Assembly (NCBI GenBank): GCA_036824465.1 | Contig: DAITAC010000068.1 | Location: forward strand, 1-23,426 | DNA: 23,426 bases | Reading direction: 5' to 3' | Source: JAKOQB01 sp036824465 | Lineage (GTDB): Bacteria > Pseudomonadota > Gammaproteobacteria > Burkholderiales > Burkholderiaceae_F | Shown here: piece by piece, positions 15,935-23,384 of the stretch | How positions within the stretch are numbered: the stretch's first letter is position 1 | Layout: the number at the start of each line of letters is the position of its first letter | Translations under genes and position numbers: made by a program | The notes under the pieces: generated by a model | The model's input: only the letters and a program-made list of their open reading frames with translations | Told to the model about the DNA's origin: nothing | Database searches by the model: none

Positions 15935-15994
15935 GACACCGCGCGCTGCGCGGATTTGCTCTGATCGCGGCCTTTGCCTCGGCAGCGATCACGC

Positions 15995-16231
15995 ATGCTT
16001 CCCGAACCGACCTACACGCTGACCATTTCCTGCCCCGACCGCGTCGGCATCGTGGCCGCCGTAAGCCGCTTCATCGCCGATCGAGGCGGCTGGATCGTCG
16101 AGGCGAATCACCATGCCGACCAGGCAACCCGGCGGTTTTTCATGCGCAACGTCATGCTGGCCCGGTCGCTGAAGTACCACCTTGAGGACCGTGTGCTGCT
16201 GAACGGGCACCGGACGGTCGTATTCCACTGA
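15995..16231 (+). pseudogene. purU: PurU remnant: ACT domain joined to the extreme C-terminus (internal deletion)
   Basis: The 78 codons begin with the ACT domain of formyltetrahydrofolate deformylase (YTLTISCPDRVG, then WIVEANHHADQAT and RFFMRN, ending near residue 52). They then jump directly to the normal last residues of the enzyme (LARSLKYHLEDRVLLNG, TVVF). The formyltransferase domain, roughly 200 residues that include the catalytic centre, is absent. The join is in frame, so a small protein could still be made, but it cannot cleave 10-formyl-tetrahydrofolate. The ATG at 15995 matches the family start. A longer frame from 15974 adds only seven unrelated residues. A functional stand-alone ACT protein is the less likely alternative. 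Confidence 0.85.
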
Positions 16232-16310
16232 GGCGGCGGCGCCGACCTGCGCTGCGGCAACATCGCCGGTACGGGAGGGACTAGGCTGCATAAGAGGAGA
16301 TGAGTGGCCG

Positions 16311-16934
16311 ATGTTCGCCGACCGAGACGATGCCGCACGTCAACTGACGCAGGCATTGAGCCGATTCAAGGGCACGCATCCGCTTGTGCTCGGCGTTCCG
16401 CGCGGCGCGGTGCCGATGGCGAAGATGATTGCCGCGGCGCTGGATGGCGAGGTCGACGTGGTGTTGGTGCGCAAGCTGGGCGCGCCGGGGCATGCCGAAT
16501 ATGCGATCGGTGCGATCGACGAATCGGGGTGGTCGTATCTGAATCCCGACGCGGCCTGGGTCGGCGCTTCTCACGACTACCTCGAGCGCGAAAAGCAGAT
16601 GCAGCTGGCAACGATGCGCGAGCGTCGGCGTCGCTATACCGAGCATCGTGCGGCGATCGATCCGGCGGGGCGAACGGTGATTGTGGTCGACGATGGTCTG
16701 GCCACCGGCTCGACAATGATTGCGGCGCTGCATGCGCTGCGTGAGAAGAAGCCGGCGCGGCTCATCTGCGCGGTGCCGGTCTCGCCGCCCGAGACGCTGG
16801 AACGAGTGCGACCGCTGGCCGACGAGGTGATCTGCCTGCACGCACCGTCCGCCTTTTATGCGGTCGGCCAGTTCTATCGTCGATTCGATCAGGTCGAAGA
16901 CGACGAGGTGGTCGAAGCCCTGGCAGCCAAATAG
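16311..16934 (+). CDS. Phosphoribosyltransferase-family protein
   Basis: The 207-residue protein has the type I phosphoribosyltransferase signature: VIVVDDGLATGST (123-135) for PRPP binding, with LGVPRGAVPMA (27-37) and VRKLGAPGHAEYAIGAI (53-69) completing the family pattern. The substrate is not predictable. In several bacteria this family is fused or adjacent to a dienelactone-hydrolase-like protein. Here the hydrolase is the convergent neighbour, and the two coding regions overlap by 46 bp at their 3' ends. The ribosome-binding site (AGGAG) is somewhat far from the ATG at 16311, but no better in-frame start was found. Confidence 0.88.
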   Translation: MFADRDDAARQLTQALSRFKGTHPLVLGVPRGAVPMAKMIAAALDGEVDVVLVRKLGAPGHAEYAIGAIDESGWSYLNPDAAWVGASHDYLEREKQMQLATMRERRRRYTEHRAAIDPAGRTVIVVDDGLATGSTMIAALHALREKKPARLICAVPVSPPETLERVRPLADEVICLHAPSAFYAVGQFYRRFDQVEDDEVVEALAAK

Positions 16935-17560
16935 CGCACAAACCAGTCGCGCGCCGCCGCCGCGGCCTGTTCCAGCGTTCCCGGCTCTTCGAACAGGTGC
17001 GTGGCGCCGGGAACGACGTGCTCGGCATGCGCTGCGCGCAGGCTGCGCGCAGCGCGACGATTCAGCAGCAGCACCTCCTGATCGTGCTCACCGATGATGA
17101 ACAACGTCGGAGCCGTCACGCGCTCGATGGCGCCGGGTGGCGCCAGATCCGGCCGCCCGCCGCGCGAAACGACGGCGCCCACGTCGAAGCCGAGTTGCGC
17201 GGCAGCGATCAATGCGGCGGCCGCGCCGGTGCTGGCGCCGAACAGTCCAAGCGGCAGCGCCGCCAGCAGCGGCTGCTGCCGGCACCAATGCGCTGCAGCG
17301 GTCAAGCGCTGCGCCAGCAATGGGATGTCGAAGCGCGCCGCGCGATCGACGTCCTCGTCCGGCGTCAGAAGGTCGAACAACAAAGTGGCCAGATGCGCAT
17401 CGTCGAGCACGCCGGCAACATAGCGGTTGCGCGGGCTCATGCGACTGCTGCCGCTGCCGTGCGCAAACAGCACCAAGCCGGCCGCGTCCGCGGGAATCAT
17501 GAGGTCGCCTGGCAGAGTGACATCGCGCAGCGCGATCTGCAAGGAACGCGATCCATTCAT
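16889..17560 (-). CDS. Alpha/beta hydrolase, dienelactone-hydrolase-like
   Basis: Starting from the ATG at 17560, which overlaps the amrS stop as ATGA, the protein has 223 residues. Alpha/beta hydrolase features are HGSGSSR (34-40, oxyanion region), the nucleophile elbow GASTG (108-112) with Ser110, Asp160 in GEHD and His188 in GATHLF. The longer frame upstream to 17647 lies inside amrS and is unlikely to be used. The substrate is unknown. The 4-bp overlap suggests translational coupling to amrS. Its 3' end overlaps the convergent phosphoribosyltransferase gene; these two families are fused in some bacteria, which supports a shared role. Confidence 0.85.
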   Translation of the reverse strand: MNGSRSLQIALRDVTLPGDLMIPADAAGLVLFAHGSGSSRMSPRNRYVAGVLDDAHLATLLFDLLTPDEDVDRAARFDIPLLAQRLTAAAHWCRQQPLLAALPLGLFGASTGAAAALIAAAQLGFDVGAVVSRGGRPDLAPPGAIERVTAPTLFIIGEHDQEVLLLNRRAARSLRAAHAEHVVPGATHLFEEPGTLEQAAAAARDWFVRYLAARASTTSSSST

Positions 17561-18651
17561 GGCGAAGGGTGCAGCCGCACCGGAATGCGGCGCTGGCCGA
17601 ACGCGTGCCCGAACTTGCCGAAGCGGCCCGGGATTGCGGTCGCACAATGCGGGCAGTGGCCGTCGTCCGTCAGGTCATAACGCAGTATCCGGTGCCAGTC
17701 GCGCTCTATCAGCGCCGCATGGCAAGACGGGCAGAACGTGGTGCCGCCCTCGGTGTCATGTACGTTGCCGGTGTAAACGAACTGCAGTCCTTGCTGCCGG
17801 GCGATGCGCCGCGCGCGCGCCAGTGTCGAGGCGGGCGTGGCGGGCACATCGGTCAGCTTGTAGTCGGGATGGAACGCCGTGAAGTGCAGCGGCACGTGCG
17901 GGCCAAGCTCTTTCCCCACCCAGGTCGACAGCGCGCAGATCTCGTCGTCCGAGTCATTCCTGCCGGGGATCAGCAGCGTGGTGATCTCGGTCCAGACCCC
18001 GGTTTCGTGCACCAGGTACTTCAGCGTGTCGAGCACGGGCGCCAGATGCGCGCCGGTGAGCCTGAAGTAGAACTCCTCGGTGAATGCCTTGAGATCCACG
18101 TTGGCTGCGTCCATCTTCGCGTAGAACTCACGGCGCGGTTCGGCGTGCATGTAGCCCGCGGTGACCGCGACCGTTTTTACCCCGCGCGCATGGCAGGCGT
18201 CGGCGGCGTCCATCGCGTATTCGGCAAAGATCACCGGGTCGTTGTAGGTGAAGGCAACGCTTGCACAACCGGCGCTCAGCGCCGCCTGCGCGATCTCGTC
18301 GGGACTCGCCCGGTCCATCAACCGGTCCATCTCGGCCGACTTCGAGATATCCCAGTTCTGGCAGAACTTGCACGCCAGGTTGCAGCCGGCCGTGCCGAAC
18401 GAGAACACGGCCGAGCCCGGGAAGAAATGGTTCAGCGGTTTCTTCTCGATCGGATCGACACAGAAGCCTGAAGAGCGGCCGTAGGTGGTAAGCACCATGG
18501 CGTCGCCCACGCGCTGCCGCACGAAGCACAGCCCGCGCTGCCCGTCGTGCAGTCGGCAGTCGCGCGGACACAGGTCGCACTGAATGCGCCCATCGTCGAG
18601 CCGGTGCCACCAGCGCGCCGCATAGGGCGGCAGATCGTCACGTGCGCCCAT
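17557..18651 (-). CDS. amrS: AmmeMemoRadiSam system radical SAM enzyme
   Basis: The 364-residue protein carries the radical SAM motif C-x3-C-x2-C at Cys90, Cys94 and Cys97 (CNLACKFCQNW). An N-terminal Cys group (25, 28, 32, 42) lies in CDLCPRDCRL...GLC, and two CPxC pairs near the C-terminus look like a metal ribbon. FTYNDPVIF and GYMHAEP are family-typical. AmrS members have a pyruvate formate-lyase-activating-like core, but the physiological reaction is not settled. The ATG at 18651 is one base after the stop of the amrB-amrA fusion gene, a clear sign of co-translation. The open frame continues upstream to 18822 only inside that gene. The three partners of the system are therefore encoded by two adjacent genes. 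Confidence 0.93.
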   Translation of the reverse strand: MGARDDLPPYAARWWHRLDDGRIQCDLCPRDCRLHDGQRGLCFVRQRVGDAMVLTTYGRSSGFCVDPIEKKPLNHFFPGSAVFSFGTAGCNLACKFCQNWDISKSAEMDRLMDRASPDEIAQAALSAGCASVAFTYNDPVIFAEYAMDAADACHARGVKTVAVTAGYMHAEPRREFYAKMDAANVDLKAFTEEFYFRLTGAHLAPVLDTLKYLVHETGVWTEITTLLIPGRNDSDDEICALSTWVGKELGPHVPLHFTAFHPDYKLTDVPATPASTLARARRIARQQGLQFVYTGNVHDTEGGTTFCPSCHAALIERDWHRILRYDLTDDGHCPHCATAIPGRFGKFGHAFGQRRIPVRLHPSP

Positions 18652-18652
18652 G

Positions 18653-20038
18653 TCAATCCTCAGCCTCGGCGTAGCTCTCCACCGCGTAGCGTGAGATGCG
18701 CAGTTCCTCATGCCAGAACCCGACCGGCAAGCCGGCCTTGTGCTGCAGATGCGCGAGGAAGTCGTGCGCATTCGGCAGCACCTCCCACACCTTCGGGAGG
18801 AATGTTGCGCGCTTCTCGCCAAAGCGCAGGATCAATCCGTCGACATGCGGACGCAGCTGCGCCTGCAGATCCACGAGGCTGCGCGCCGACATGGGCCGCG
18901 GGGTGGACAGCACCGACACCTCGATCCGGACTTGTTCGTACTCGTGACGCGCCAGTGGTGCGAAGCGCGGATCGGCAAACGCCGCCGCGCGCGCGTTGTA
19001 TTGCACGTCTTCGCCGAGCGGGCGGTGTGCATCGAGCGAACCAATGCAGCCACGCAACTCGCGTAAATGCCGCAGCGTGACGAACGAAGCGCCGTGCGCA
19101 TTCAAGAATGCGGCAGTCGCCGGCGGGGTCACGGCGATGCCGAGTTGCCCGGCAATGGCGCCGCGCGCCACACTCAGCAGCGTGGTGTGTTTGGATTTCT
19201 CTGCGTCGCTTGCGATCTCGGTTTGCTCATCGACTGCCTGGCCGGTGCGCGGCATCTCGTAAAACGCCCATGCGCCGTAACCGACCACGCGCGCGCGATC
19301 GCCGGCCGTATCGCCTGAGTTGCGCAGGTCGAGCAGTTCTGCCTGCAGGTGGAAGCGGCGTGCAATGGAGAGCAGCCCGTTGACCGGCGTGGCGCCGCAC
19401 GCTTGTGAATGAGTCAGCGTCGGATCGAGGTCGGCGATCGCCTGCGCCGTGATGGAATCGGCGCGGCGCGCAAGTTCGTAAGGCAAGTAGTGCGACAGAT
19501 CGGAGCTGATGACGATCAGGGTTTCGGGTCCACCCCAGACCGCCTGCAGCACCTCCGCAACCTCATCGGGGCTGGCATCACCGACTACCAATGGCACCAG
19601 CGCAAACTCGCCGAGCGTTTCCTGCAGAAACGGCAATTGCACTTCAAGCGAGTGCTCGTGCGCATGCGCGCCCGCATGCACGACCACCTGCGGCAGCGTT
19701 GCAAGCCGTGCCGCGGCCGGGTCGATCGATACCGAGCCGAGCGGCGTTTCGAATGCATCAACCCCGGGAAGTGCCAGGCCGCGCACCGAAACCCGGTGGG
19801 CGGGGCCCAGCAACACCACGCGCCGAATGCGGCCACGCAGGCCGGCCAGTGTCGCGTAGGCACTCGCGGCGACCGGGCCCGAGTAGATGTAGCCCGCGTG
19901 GGGAACGATCACCGCTTTTGGTGTTGTTTCTGTCTTCGACTCTCCGGCATCGCGCAGATGCGTACGCACTTCCGTCCGCAGCGATGTGGCGGAACCGGGG
20001 TAGAAACTGCCGGCGACGGCGGCGGGGCGGATGGACAT
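18653..20038 (-). CDS. amrB-amrA: Fused AmrB (Memo) – AmrA (AMMECR1) protein
   Basis: From the ATG at 20038 the protein has 461 residues. The N-terminal half (about 1-265) is a Memo domain: AGSFYPG (9-15), PHAGYIYSG (46-54), His-rich HAHEHSLEVQLPF and SSDLSHY (178-184), a dioxygenase-like metal-site fold. The C-terminal half (about 285-455) is an AMMECR1 domain with the hallmark LRGCIGS (328-334). Both domains occur as separate AmmeMemoRadiSam proteins elsewhere; here they form one polypeptide. The natural reaction is unknown. The open frame extends upstream to 20260, but only the ATG at 20038 matches the Memo start. It is the first gene of the amrBA-amrS-hydrolase unit, 112 bp after ubiK. 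Confidence 0.93.
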   Translation of the reverse strand: MSIRPAAVAGSFYPGSATSLRTEVRTHLRDAGESKTETTPKAVIVPHAGYIYSGPVAASAYATLAGLRGRIRRVVLLGPAHRVSVRGLALPGVDAFETPLGSVSIDPAAARLATLPQVVVHAGAHAHEHSLEVQLPFLQETLGEFALVPLVVGDASPDEVAEVLQAVWGGPETLIVISSDLSHYLPYELARRADSITAQAIADLDPTLTHSQACGATPVNGLLSIARRFHLQAELLDLRNSGDTAGDRARVVGYGAWAFYEMPRTGQAVDEQTEIASDAEKSKHTTLLSVARGAIAGQLGIAVTPPATAAFLNAHGASFVTLRHLRELRGCIGSLDAHRPLGEDVQYNARAAAFADPRFAPLARHEYEQVRIEVSVLSTPRPMSARSLVDLQAQLRPHVDGLILRFGEKRATFLPKVWEVLPNAHDFLAHLQHKAGLPVGFWHEELRISRYAVESYAEAED

Positions 20039-20053
20039 GCGGCGCGACCTTTG

Positions 20054-20083
20054 TGCGGTCTGTCTATGTATATGGATAGACCG
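20054..20083. promoter_or_regulatory. Inverted repeat just upstream of amrB-amrA
   Basis: On the plus strand GCG-GTCT-GTCTAT (20054-20066) pairs with ATAGAC-CGC (20075-20083), leaving GTCT as a 4-nt bulge and an 8-nt AT-rich loop. It ends 15 bp before the ATG at 20038. It may be an operator or a 5'-leader hairpin. A weak TTGCAA (-35-like) lies about 20 bp further upstream. Confidence 0.4.
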
Positions 20084-20150
20084 CATTTGGGGCAGTTGCA
20101 AGTCGTAATCAAGCGGCAGGGAGATCCTCCCCAAGAAGGAAAACGCGCAA

Positions 20151-20387
20151 TCAGCGCGGTTTCGCTTCGATCTCGGCGATGCGGGCTTCGAGCGCCTCGA
20201 GTTTTTCGCGCGTGCGGGCCAGTACCTTGACCTGAGTGTCGAACTCTTCGCGTGTGACAAGTTCCAGTCGCGCGAACTGCTGCGCCAGCAGCGCTTTCAG
20301 ATTGCGCTGCAGATCCGCCGCAGGTGTATCGGCGAGCAACGCCTCAAGCCGGCCCTGCAGGTCGTTCAAGAACACAGTCTTTTCCAT
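20151..20387 (-). CDS. ubiK: Ubiquinone biosynthesis accessory factor UbiK
   Basis: This 78-residue protein begins MEKTVFLNDLQ and ends in a Glu/Ala/Arg-rich coiled coil (about 45-78), as in the UbiK (YqiC) family, formerly DUF526. UbiK works with UbiJ in the cytosolic ubiquinone-synthesis complex and helps lipid intermediates reach the hydroxylases. The ATG at 20387 is preferred over a TTG three bases upstream because it is preceded by AGAGAG and matches the family start. It is divergent from the TorF-type porin gene. It may be co-transcribed with amrB-amrA downstream, since no terminator is visible in the 112-bp gap. Confidence 0.9.
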   Translation of the reverse strand: MEKTVFLNDLQGRLEALLADTPAADLQRNLKALLAQQFARLELVTREEFDTQVKVLARTREKLEALEARIAEIEAKPR

Positions 20388-20454
20388 CAACTCTCTGGTC
20401 CAGGCGCCCTTCGATCAAACCAGTCTATCAGCGTGACCAGCGATTGCTTTCTGG

Positions 20455-20526
20455 GGCCCGACGTTGGTGCGATTGACGCGCCGCGGTGCGGCCGAGGCGG
20501 GGGCCGAAATGCACCTTTTCCGGTCT
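20455..20526 (+). promoter_or_regulatory. Possible NtrC binding half-sites
   Basis: Two imperfect matches to the NtrC dyad TGCACC-N5-GGTGCA lie 60-150 bp upstream of the sigma-54 promoter. One is at 20455-20471 with a good right half (GGTGCG). The other is at 20510-20526 with a perfect left half (TGCACC). Each matches about 8 of 12 positions. Position and the downstream genes favour NtrC, but the sites are weak. Confidence 0.42.
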
Positions 20527-20587
20527 TCCCGTACTCCTTTGGGGCGCCGGCGCACCTGCGACGCGCTTTTGGGGCCGTTAGACGGAA

Positions 20588-20603
20588 TGGCACGCATGTT
20601 GCA
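20588..20603 (+). promoter_or_regulatory. Sigma-54 promoter of the porin-glnK-amtB operon
   Basis: TGGCACGCATGTTGCA matches the RpoN consensus TGGCACG-N4-TTGCW at every position. Transcription would start near 20615, about 40 bp before the porin ATG. With glnK and amtB downstream, activation by NtrC under nitrogen limitation is the expected control. Confidence 0.92.
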
Positions 20604-20656
20604 GAGAACAAATCAGCAGTGCTGTTTTCCCGTCTCCCTTGATCTGAGGAATGAAG

Positions 20657-21427
20657 ATGAAAAAGACCGTTGTTTCCACGCTCATTGCCGCTGCATTCGT
20701 TTCCCCGCTGGCGGCTTTGGCGCAGACCGCTGCGCCTGCAAAGCCGGAGCCTGAGTACACCTTTACGGGCAACGCCGGGCTGTTCAGTGACTATCGCTTC
20801 CGCGGCTATACGCAGACGAACTACAAACCTGCGTTCCAAGGCGGTTTCGATTTCGCGCACAAGTCAGGTTTCTACCTCGGCAACTGGAACTCGAACGTCG
20901 AGCAGAGTCTGTATACCGGCGCCAGCCTTGAGATGGACTTCTATGGCGGTTACAAGGGTTCGGTCGGTGACTTCGGCTATGACATCGGTTACCTCTACTA
21001 CTACTACCCGAATAGTGGTGCCGGCGGCTCGACCAAGATCGACAACGGAGAACTCTATGTCGGGGGCTCGTATGGTCCGGTCTCGCTGAAGTACTACCAC
21101 TCGACGACGAAGTTCTTCGCGCTCGGCAAGGGCACCGGCGTCGACACCAAGGGCTCGCAGTATCTCGATCTCGGGGCGACGTACGACCTGGGCGGCGGCT
21201 TCGGCATCAACGGACACATCGGCTGGCAAAAGGTCAAGAACTACAAGAAGCTGGGCGCCAAGGACGATGCCTATACCGACTACAAGCTGGGCGTAACCAA
21301 GGATATCGAGGGCTGGGTGCTCGGTGCATCGATCATTGCGACCAGCAAGAAAGAGTTCTTCCTGACGGGCAGTGGCGAGGACGGCGGCAAGACCAGTCTC
21401 GTCGTGTCCGTGTCGAAGTCGTTCTGA
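20657..21427 (+). CDS. TorF-family putative porin
   Basis: From the ATG at 20657 the protein has 256 residues. A signal peptide (cleavage near ALA-Q) is followed by a beta-barrel pattern rich in Tyr and Gly. It has the family-typical GLFSDYRFRGYTQTNYKPAFQG near the mature N-terminus and ends in SKSF with a terminal Phe. This family (Gcw_chp / TorF) is predicted to form small outer-membrane channels. The ATG at 20651 is also possible, but GAGGA touches it directly, whereas it is seven bases from the ATG at 20657. The gene is first in a sigma-54-controlled operon with glnK and amtB, which suggests passage of ammonium or another nitrogen source across the outer membrane; the substrate is not shown. 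Confidence 0.9.
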   Translation: MKKTVVSTLIAAAFVSPLAALAQTAAPAKPEPEYTFTGNAGLFSDYRFRGYTQTNYKPAFQGGFDFAHKSGFYLGNWNSNVEQSLYTGASLEMDFYGGYKGSVGDFGYDIGYLYYYYPNSGAGGSTKIDNGELYVGGSYGPVSLKYYHSTTKFFALGKGTGVDTKGSQYLDLGATYDLGGGFGINGHIGWQKVKNYKKLGAKDDAYTDYKLGVTKDIEGWVLGASIIATSKKEFFLTGSGEDGGKTSLVVSVSKSF

Positions 21428-21449
21428 CAAGTTTGAAAGGCCATCTCAC

Positions 21450-21788
21450 ATGAAAATCATCACCGCCATCATCAAGCCGTTCAAGCTTGACGAGGTGCGT
21501 GAGGCCCTGAGCGCCGTCGGCGTTCAGGGCGTCACGGTCACCGAGGTCAAGGGCTTTGGACGGCAAAAGGGACACACCGAGCTATACCGCGGCGCCGAGT
21601 ACGTGGTCGACTTCCTGCCCAAGGTCAAGATCGAGGCGGCGGTCGCCGACGACATCGTCGAGCGCGCGATCGAAGCGATCGAAAACTCCGCCCGTACCGG
21701 CAAGATCGGCGATGGAAAGATCTTCGTCTACGACCTCGAACAAGTCGTCCGCATCCGCACCGGCGAAACCGGCAAGGAAGCGCTCTAA
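21450..21788 (+). CDS. glnK: P-II nitrogen regulatory protein GlnK
   Basis: The 112-residue protein is a complete P-II protein: MKIITAIIKPFKL at the start, the T-loop with Tyr51 (ELYRGAEY, the uridylylation site), and the C-terminal GDGKIFVYDLEQVVRIRTGE that binds ATP or 2-oxoglutarate. P-II trimers sense nitrogen and energy state and, when unmodified, plug the AmtB channel. The gene is linked to amtB, only 17 bp downstream, which favours GlnK over GlnB. GAAAGG serves as ribosome-binding site. An upstream in-frame extension to 21372 lies in the porin gene and is not used. Confidence 0.96.
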   Translation: MKIITAIIKPFKLDEVREALSAVGVQGVTVTEVKGFGRQKGHTELYRGAEYVVDFLPKVKIEAAVADDIVERAIEAIENSARTGKIGDGKIFVYDLEQVVRIRTGETGKEAL

Positions 21789-21805
21789 CCGCGATGGGAT
21801 AACCG

Positions 21806-23347
21806 ATGAAAAAGCTACTTGTAATGCTCTTCACCGCGGGAGCCTTGGCGCTGGGGTCCTTGGCTCCGACACCGGCACTGGCGCAGACCGCACCGGCCGC
21901 CGAGGCGAAGAAGGAAGAAGCGAAGAAGGATGCGTCCCCTGCAGCCGAAGCCAAGAAGGAAGAAGCCAAGAAGGACGAAGCCAAGCCGGCCGAGAAGAAG
22001 GAAGAGGCCAAACCCGCGCCGACGCCAAACAAGGGCGACACCGCGTGGATGCTGACCTCCACCGCGCTGGTGTTGCTGATGTCGGTACCGGCGCTGGCGT
22101 TGTTCTACGGTGGCCTGGTCAGAACCAAGAACATGCTGTCGGTGCTGATGCAGGTGTTCGTCACGTTCTCGCTGATCACGGTCCTGTGGTGCATTTACGG
22201 CTACAGCCTCGCGTTCACCGAGGGCAACGCGTACTTCGGCGGCTTCGACCGGCTCTTCCTGGCGGGCACCTTTGATGCAATGAAGGGCGAGTTCTCGATG
22301 GCGGCAACCTTCAGCAAGGCGACGCCGATCTATGAACTCGTGTTTGTTGCGTTCCAGGCCACGTTTGCCGCGATCACCTGCTGCCTGATCCTGGGATCGA
22401 CGGTCGATCGCATCAAATTCTCCGCCGTGCTGATCTTCATCGTGATCTGGTTCACCTTCAGCTATCTGCCGATCGCGCACATGGTGTGGTTCTGGGCCGG
22501 ACCCGATGCGTACACGTCTGCCGAGGTCGTCGACAAGGTCAACGCGACCGCGGGCAGGATCTGGCAATGGGGTGCGCTGGACTTCGCGGGCGGCACCGTG
22601 GTGCACATCAATGCCGGAGTCGCCGGTCTGGTGGGCGCCTACTTGATCGGCAAGCGGATCGGTTACGGCCGCGAATCGATGGCTCCGCACAGTCTGACGA
22701 TGACCATGATCGGCGCCTCGTTGCTGTGGTTCGGCTGGTTCGGCTTCAACGCGGGTTCCGCGCTCGAGGCCAACGGTTCGGCGGCACTGGCGTTCATGAA
22801 CACCTTTCTCGCCACGGCGTGCGCGGTGCTCTCGTGGACCTTCGTCGAGTGGATGATCAAGGGCAAGCCTTCGATGCTCGGTGCGGCGTCCGGCGCGGTC
22901 GCGGGCCTGGTCGCGATCACTCCGGCCGCCGGCAATGTCGGCATCCTGGGCGCGTTCGTGATCGGTACCGTCGCCGGCTTGATCTGCTTCTGGGGCGTCA
23001 CAGGTTTGAAGAAGATGCTCAAGGCCGATGACGCGCTGGATGTGTTCGGCGTGCATGCGGTCGGGGGCATCACTGGCGCGTTGCTGACCGGCGTGTTCAA
23101 CTCGCAAAGTCTGGGTGGACCGGGGATGGTGACGGACTGGGTCACGGGCAAGGTGGGCTCGAACCCAATTGCCGAACAGTTCCTCATCCAGGCCAAGGCG
23201 GTCGGGTTGACCGTCGTGTGGACCGCGGTGGTGGCATTCATCGCTTTCAAGATTGCCGATCTGATCGTCGGGCTGCGCGTGACCGAAGAAGAGGAGCGCG
23301 AAGGACTCGATACGACGTATCACGGCGAAACTGCGTACCACTACTAG
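21806..23347 (+). CDS. amtB: Ammonium transporter AmtB with a charged N-terminal linker
   Basis: The 513-residue protein has a signal peptide (cleavage near ALA-Q, 24-27), then about 50 residues of Lys/Glu/Ala repeats (33-70), then the Amt domain from about 78. The channel twin-His residues are visible as His225 in LPIAHMVW and His417 in VFGVHAVGG. Other family marks are ALFYGGLVRTKN (98-109) and VVHINAGVAGLVGAY (265-279). About eleven membrane helices fit the family. AmtB conducts ammonium into the cell and is blocked by GlnK. The short C-terminal tail (491-513, RVTEEEEREGLD) is the regulatory tail. The linker is long for Amt proteins and should lie on the periplasmic side. The operon ends with a hairpin directly after the stop. 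Confidence 0.96.
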   Translation: MKKLLVMLFTAGALALGSLAPTPALAQTAPAAEAKKEEAKKDASPAAEAKKEEAKKDEAKPAEKKEEAKPAPTPNKGDTAWMLTSTALVLLMSVPALALFYGGLVRTKNMLSVLMQVFVTFSLITVLWCIYGYSLAFTEGNAYFGGFDRLFLAGTFDAMKGEFSMAATFSKATPIYELVFVAFQATFAAITCCLILGSTVDRIKFSAVLIFIVIWFTFSYLPIAHMVWFWAGPDAYTSAEVVDKVNATAGRIWQWGALDFAGGTVVHINAGVAGLVGAYLIGKRIGYGRESMAPHSLTMTMIGASLLWFGWFGFNAGSALEANGSAALAFMNTFLATACAVLSWTFVEWMIKGKPSMLGAASGAVAGLVAITPAAGNVGILGAFVIGTVAGLICFWGVTGLKKMLKADDALDVFGVHAVGGITGALLTGVFNSQSLGGPGMVTDWVTGKVGSNPIAEQFLIQAKAVGLTVVWTAVVAFIAFKIADLIVGLRVTEEEEREGLDTTYHGETAYHY

Positions 23348-23384
23348 GCATTCCGGACGCGGGCGCAGCTCGCGCCGGAATACC
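23348..23384. repeat. Stop-adjacent hairpin, copy 2 (after amtB)
   Basis: ATTCCGG (23350-23356), bulged A (23357) and CGCG (23358-23361) pair with CGCG (23371-23374) and CCGGAAT (23375-23381); GG and CC extend the outer stem. It starts right after the amtB TAG. The core and the bulged A match copy 1 at 7519-7548. No U-run follows, so it may act as an mRNA 3'-end structure rather than a classical terminator. Confidence 0.75.
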
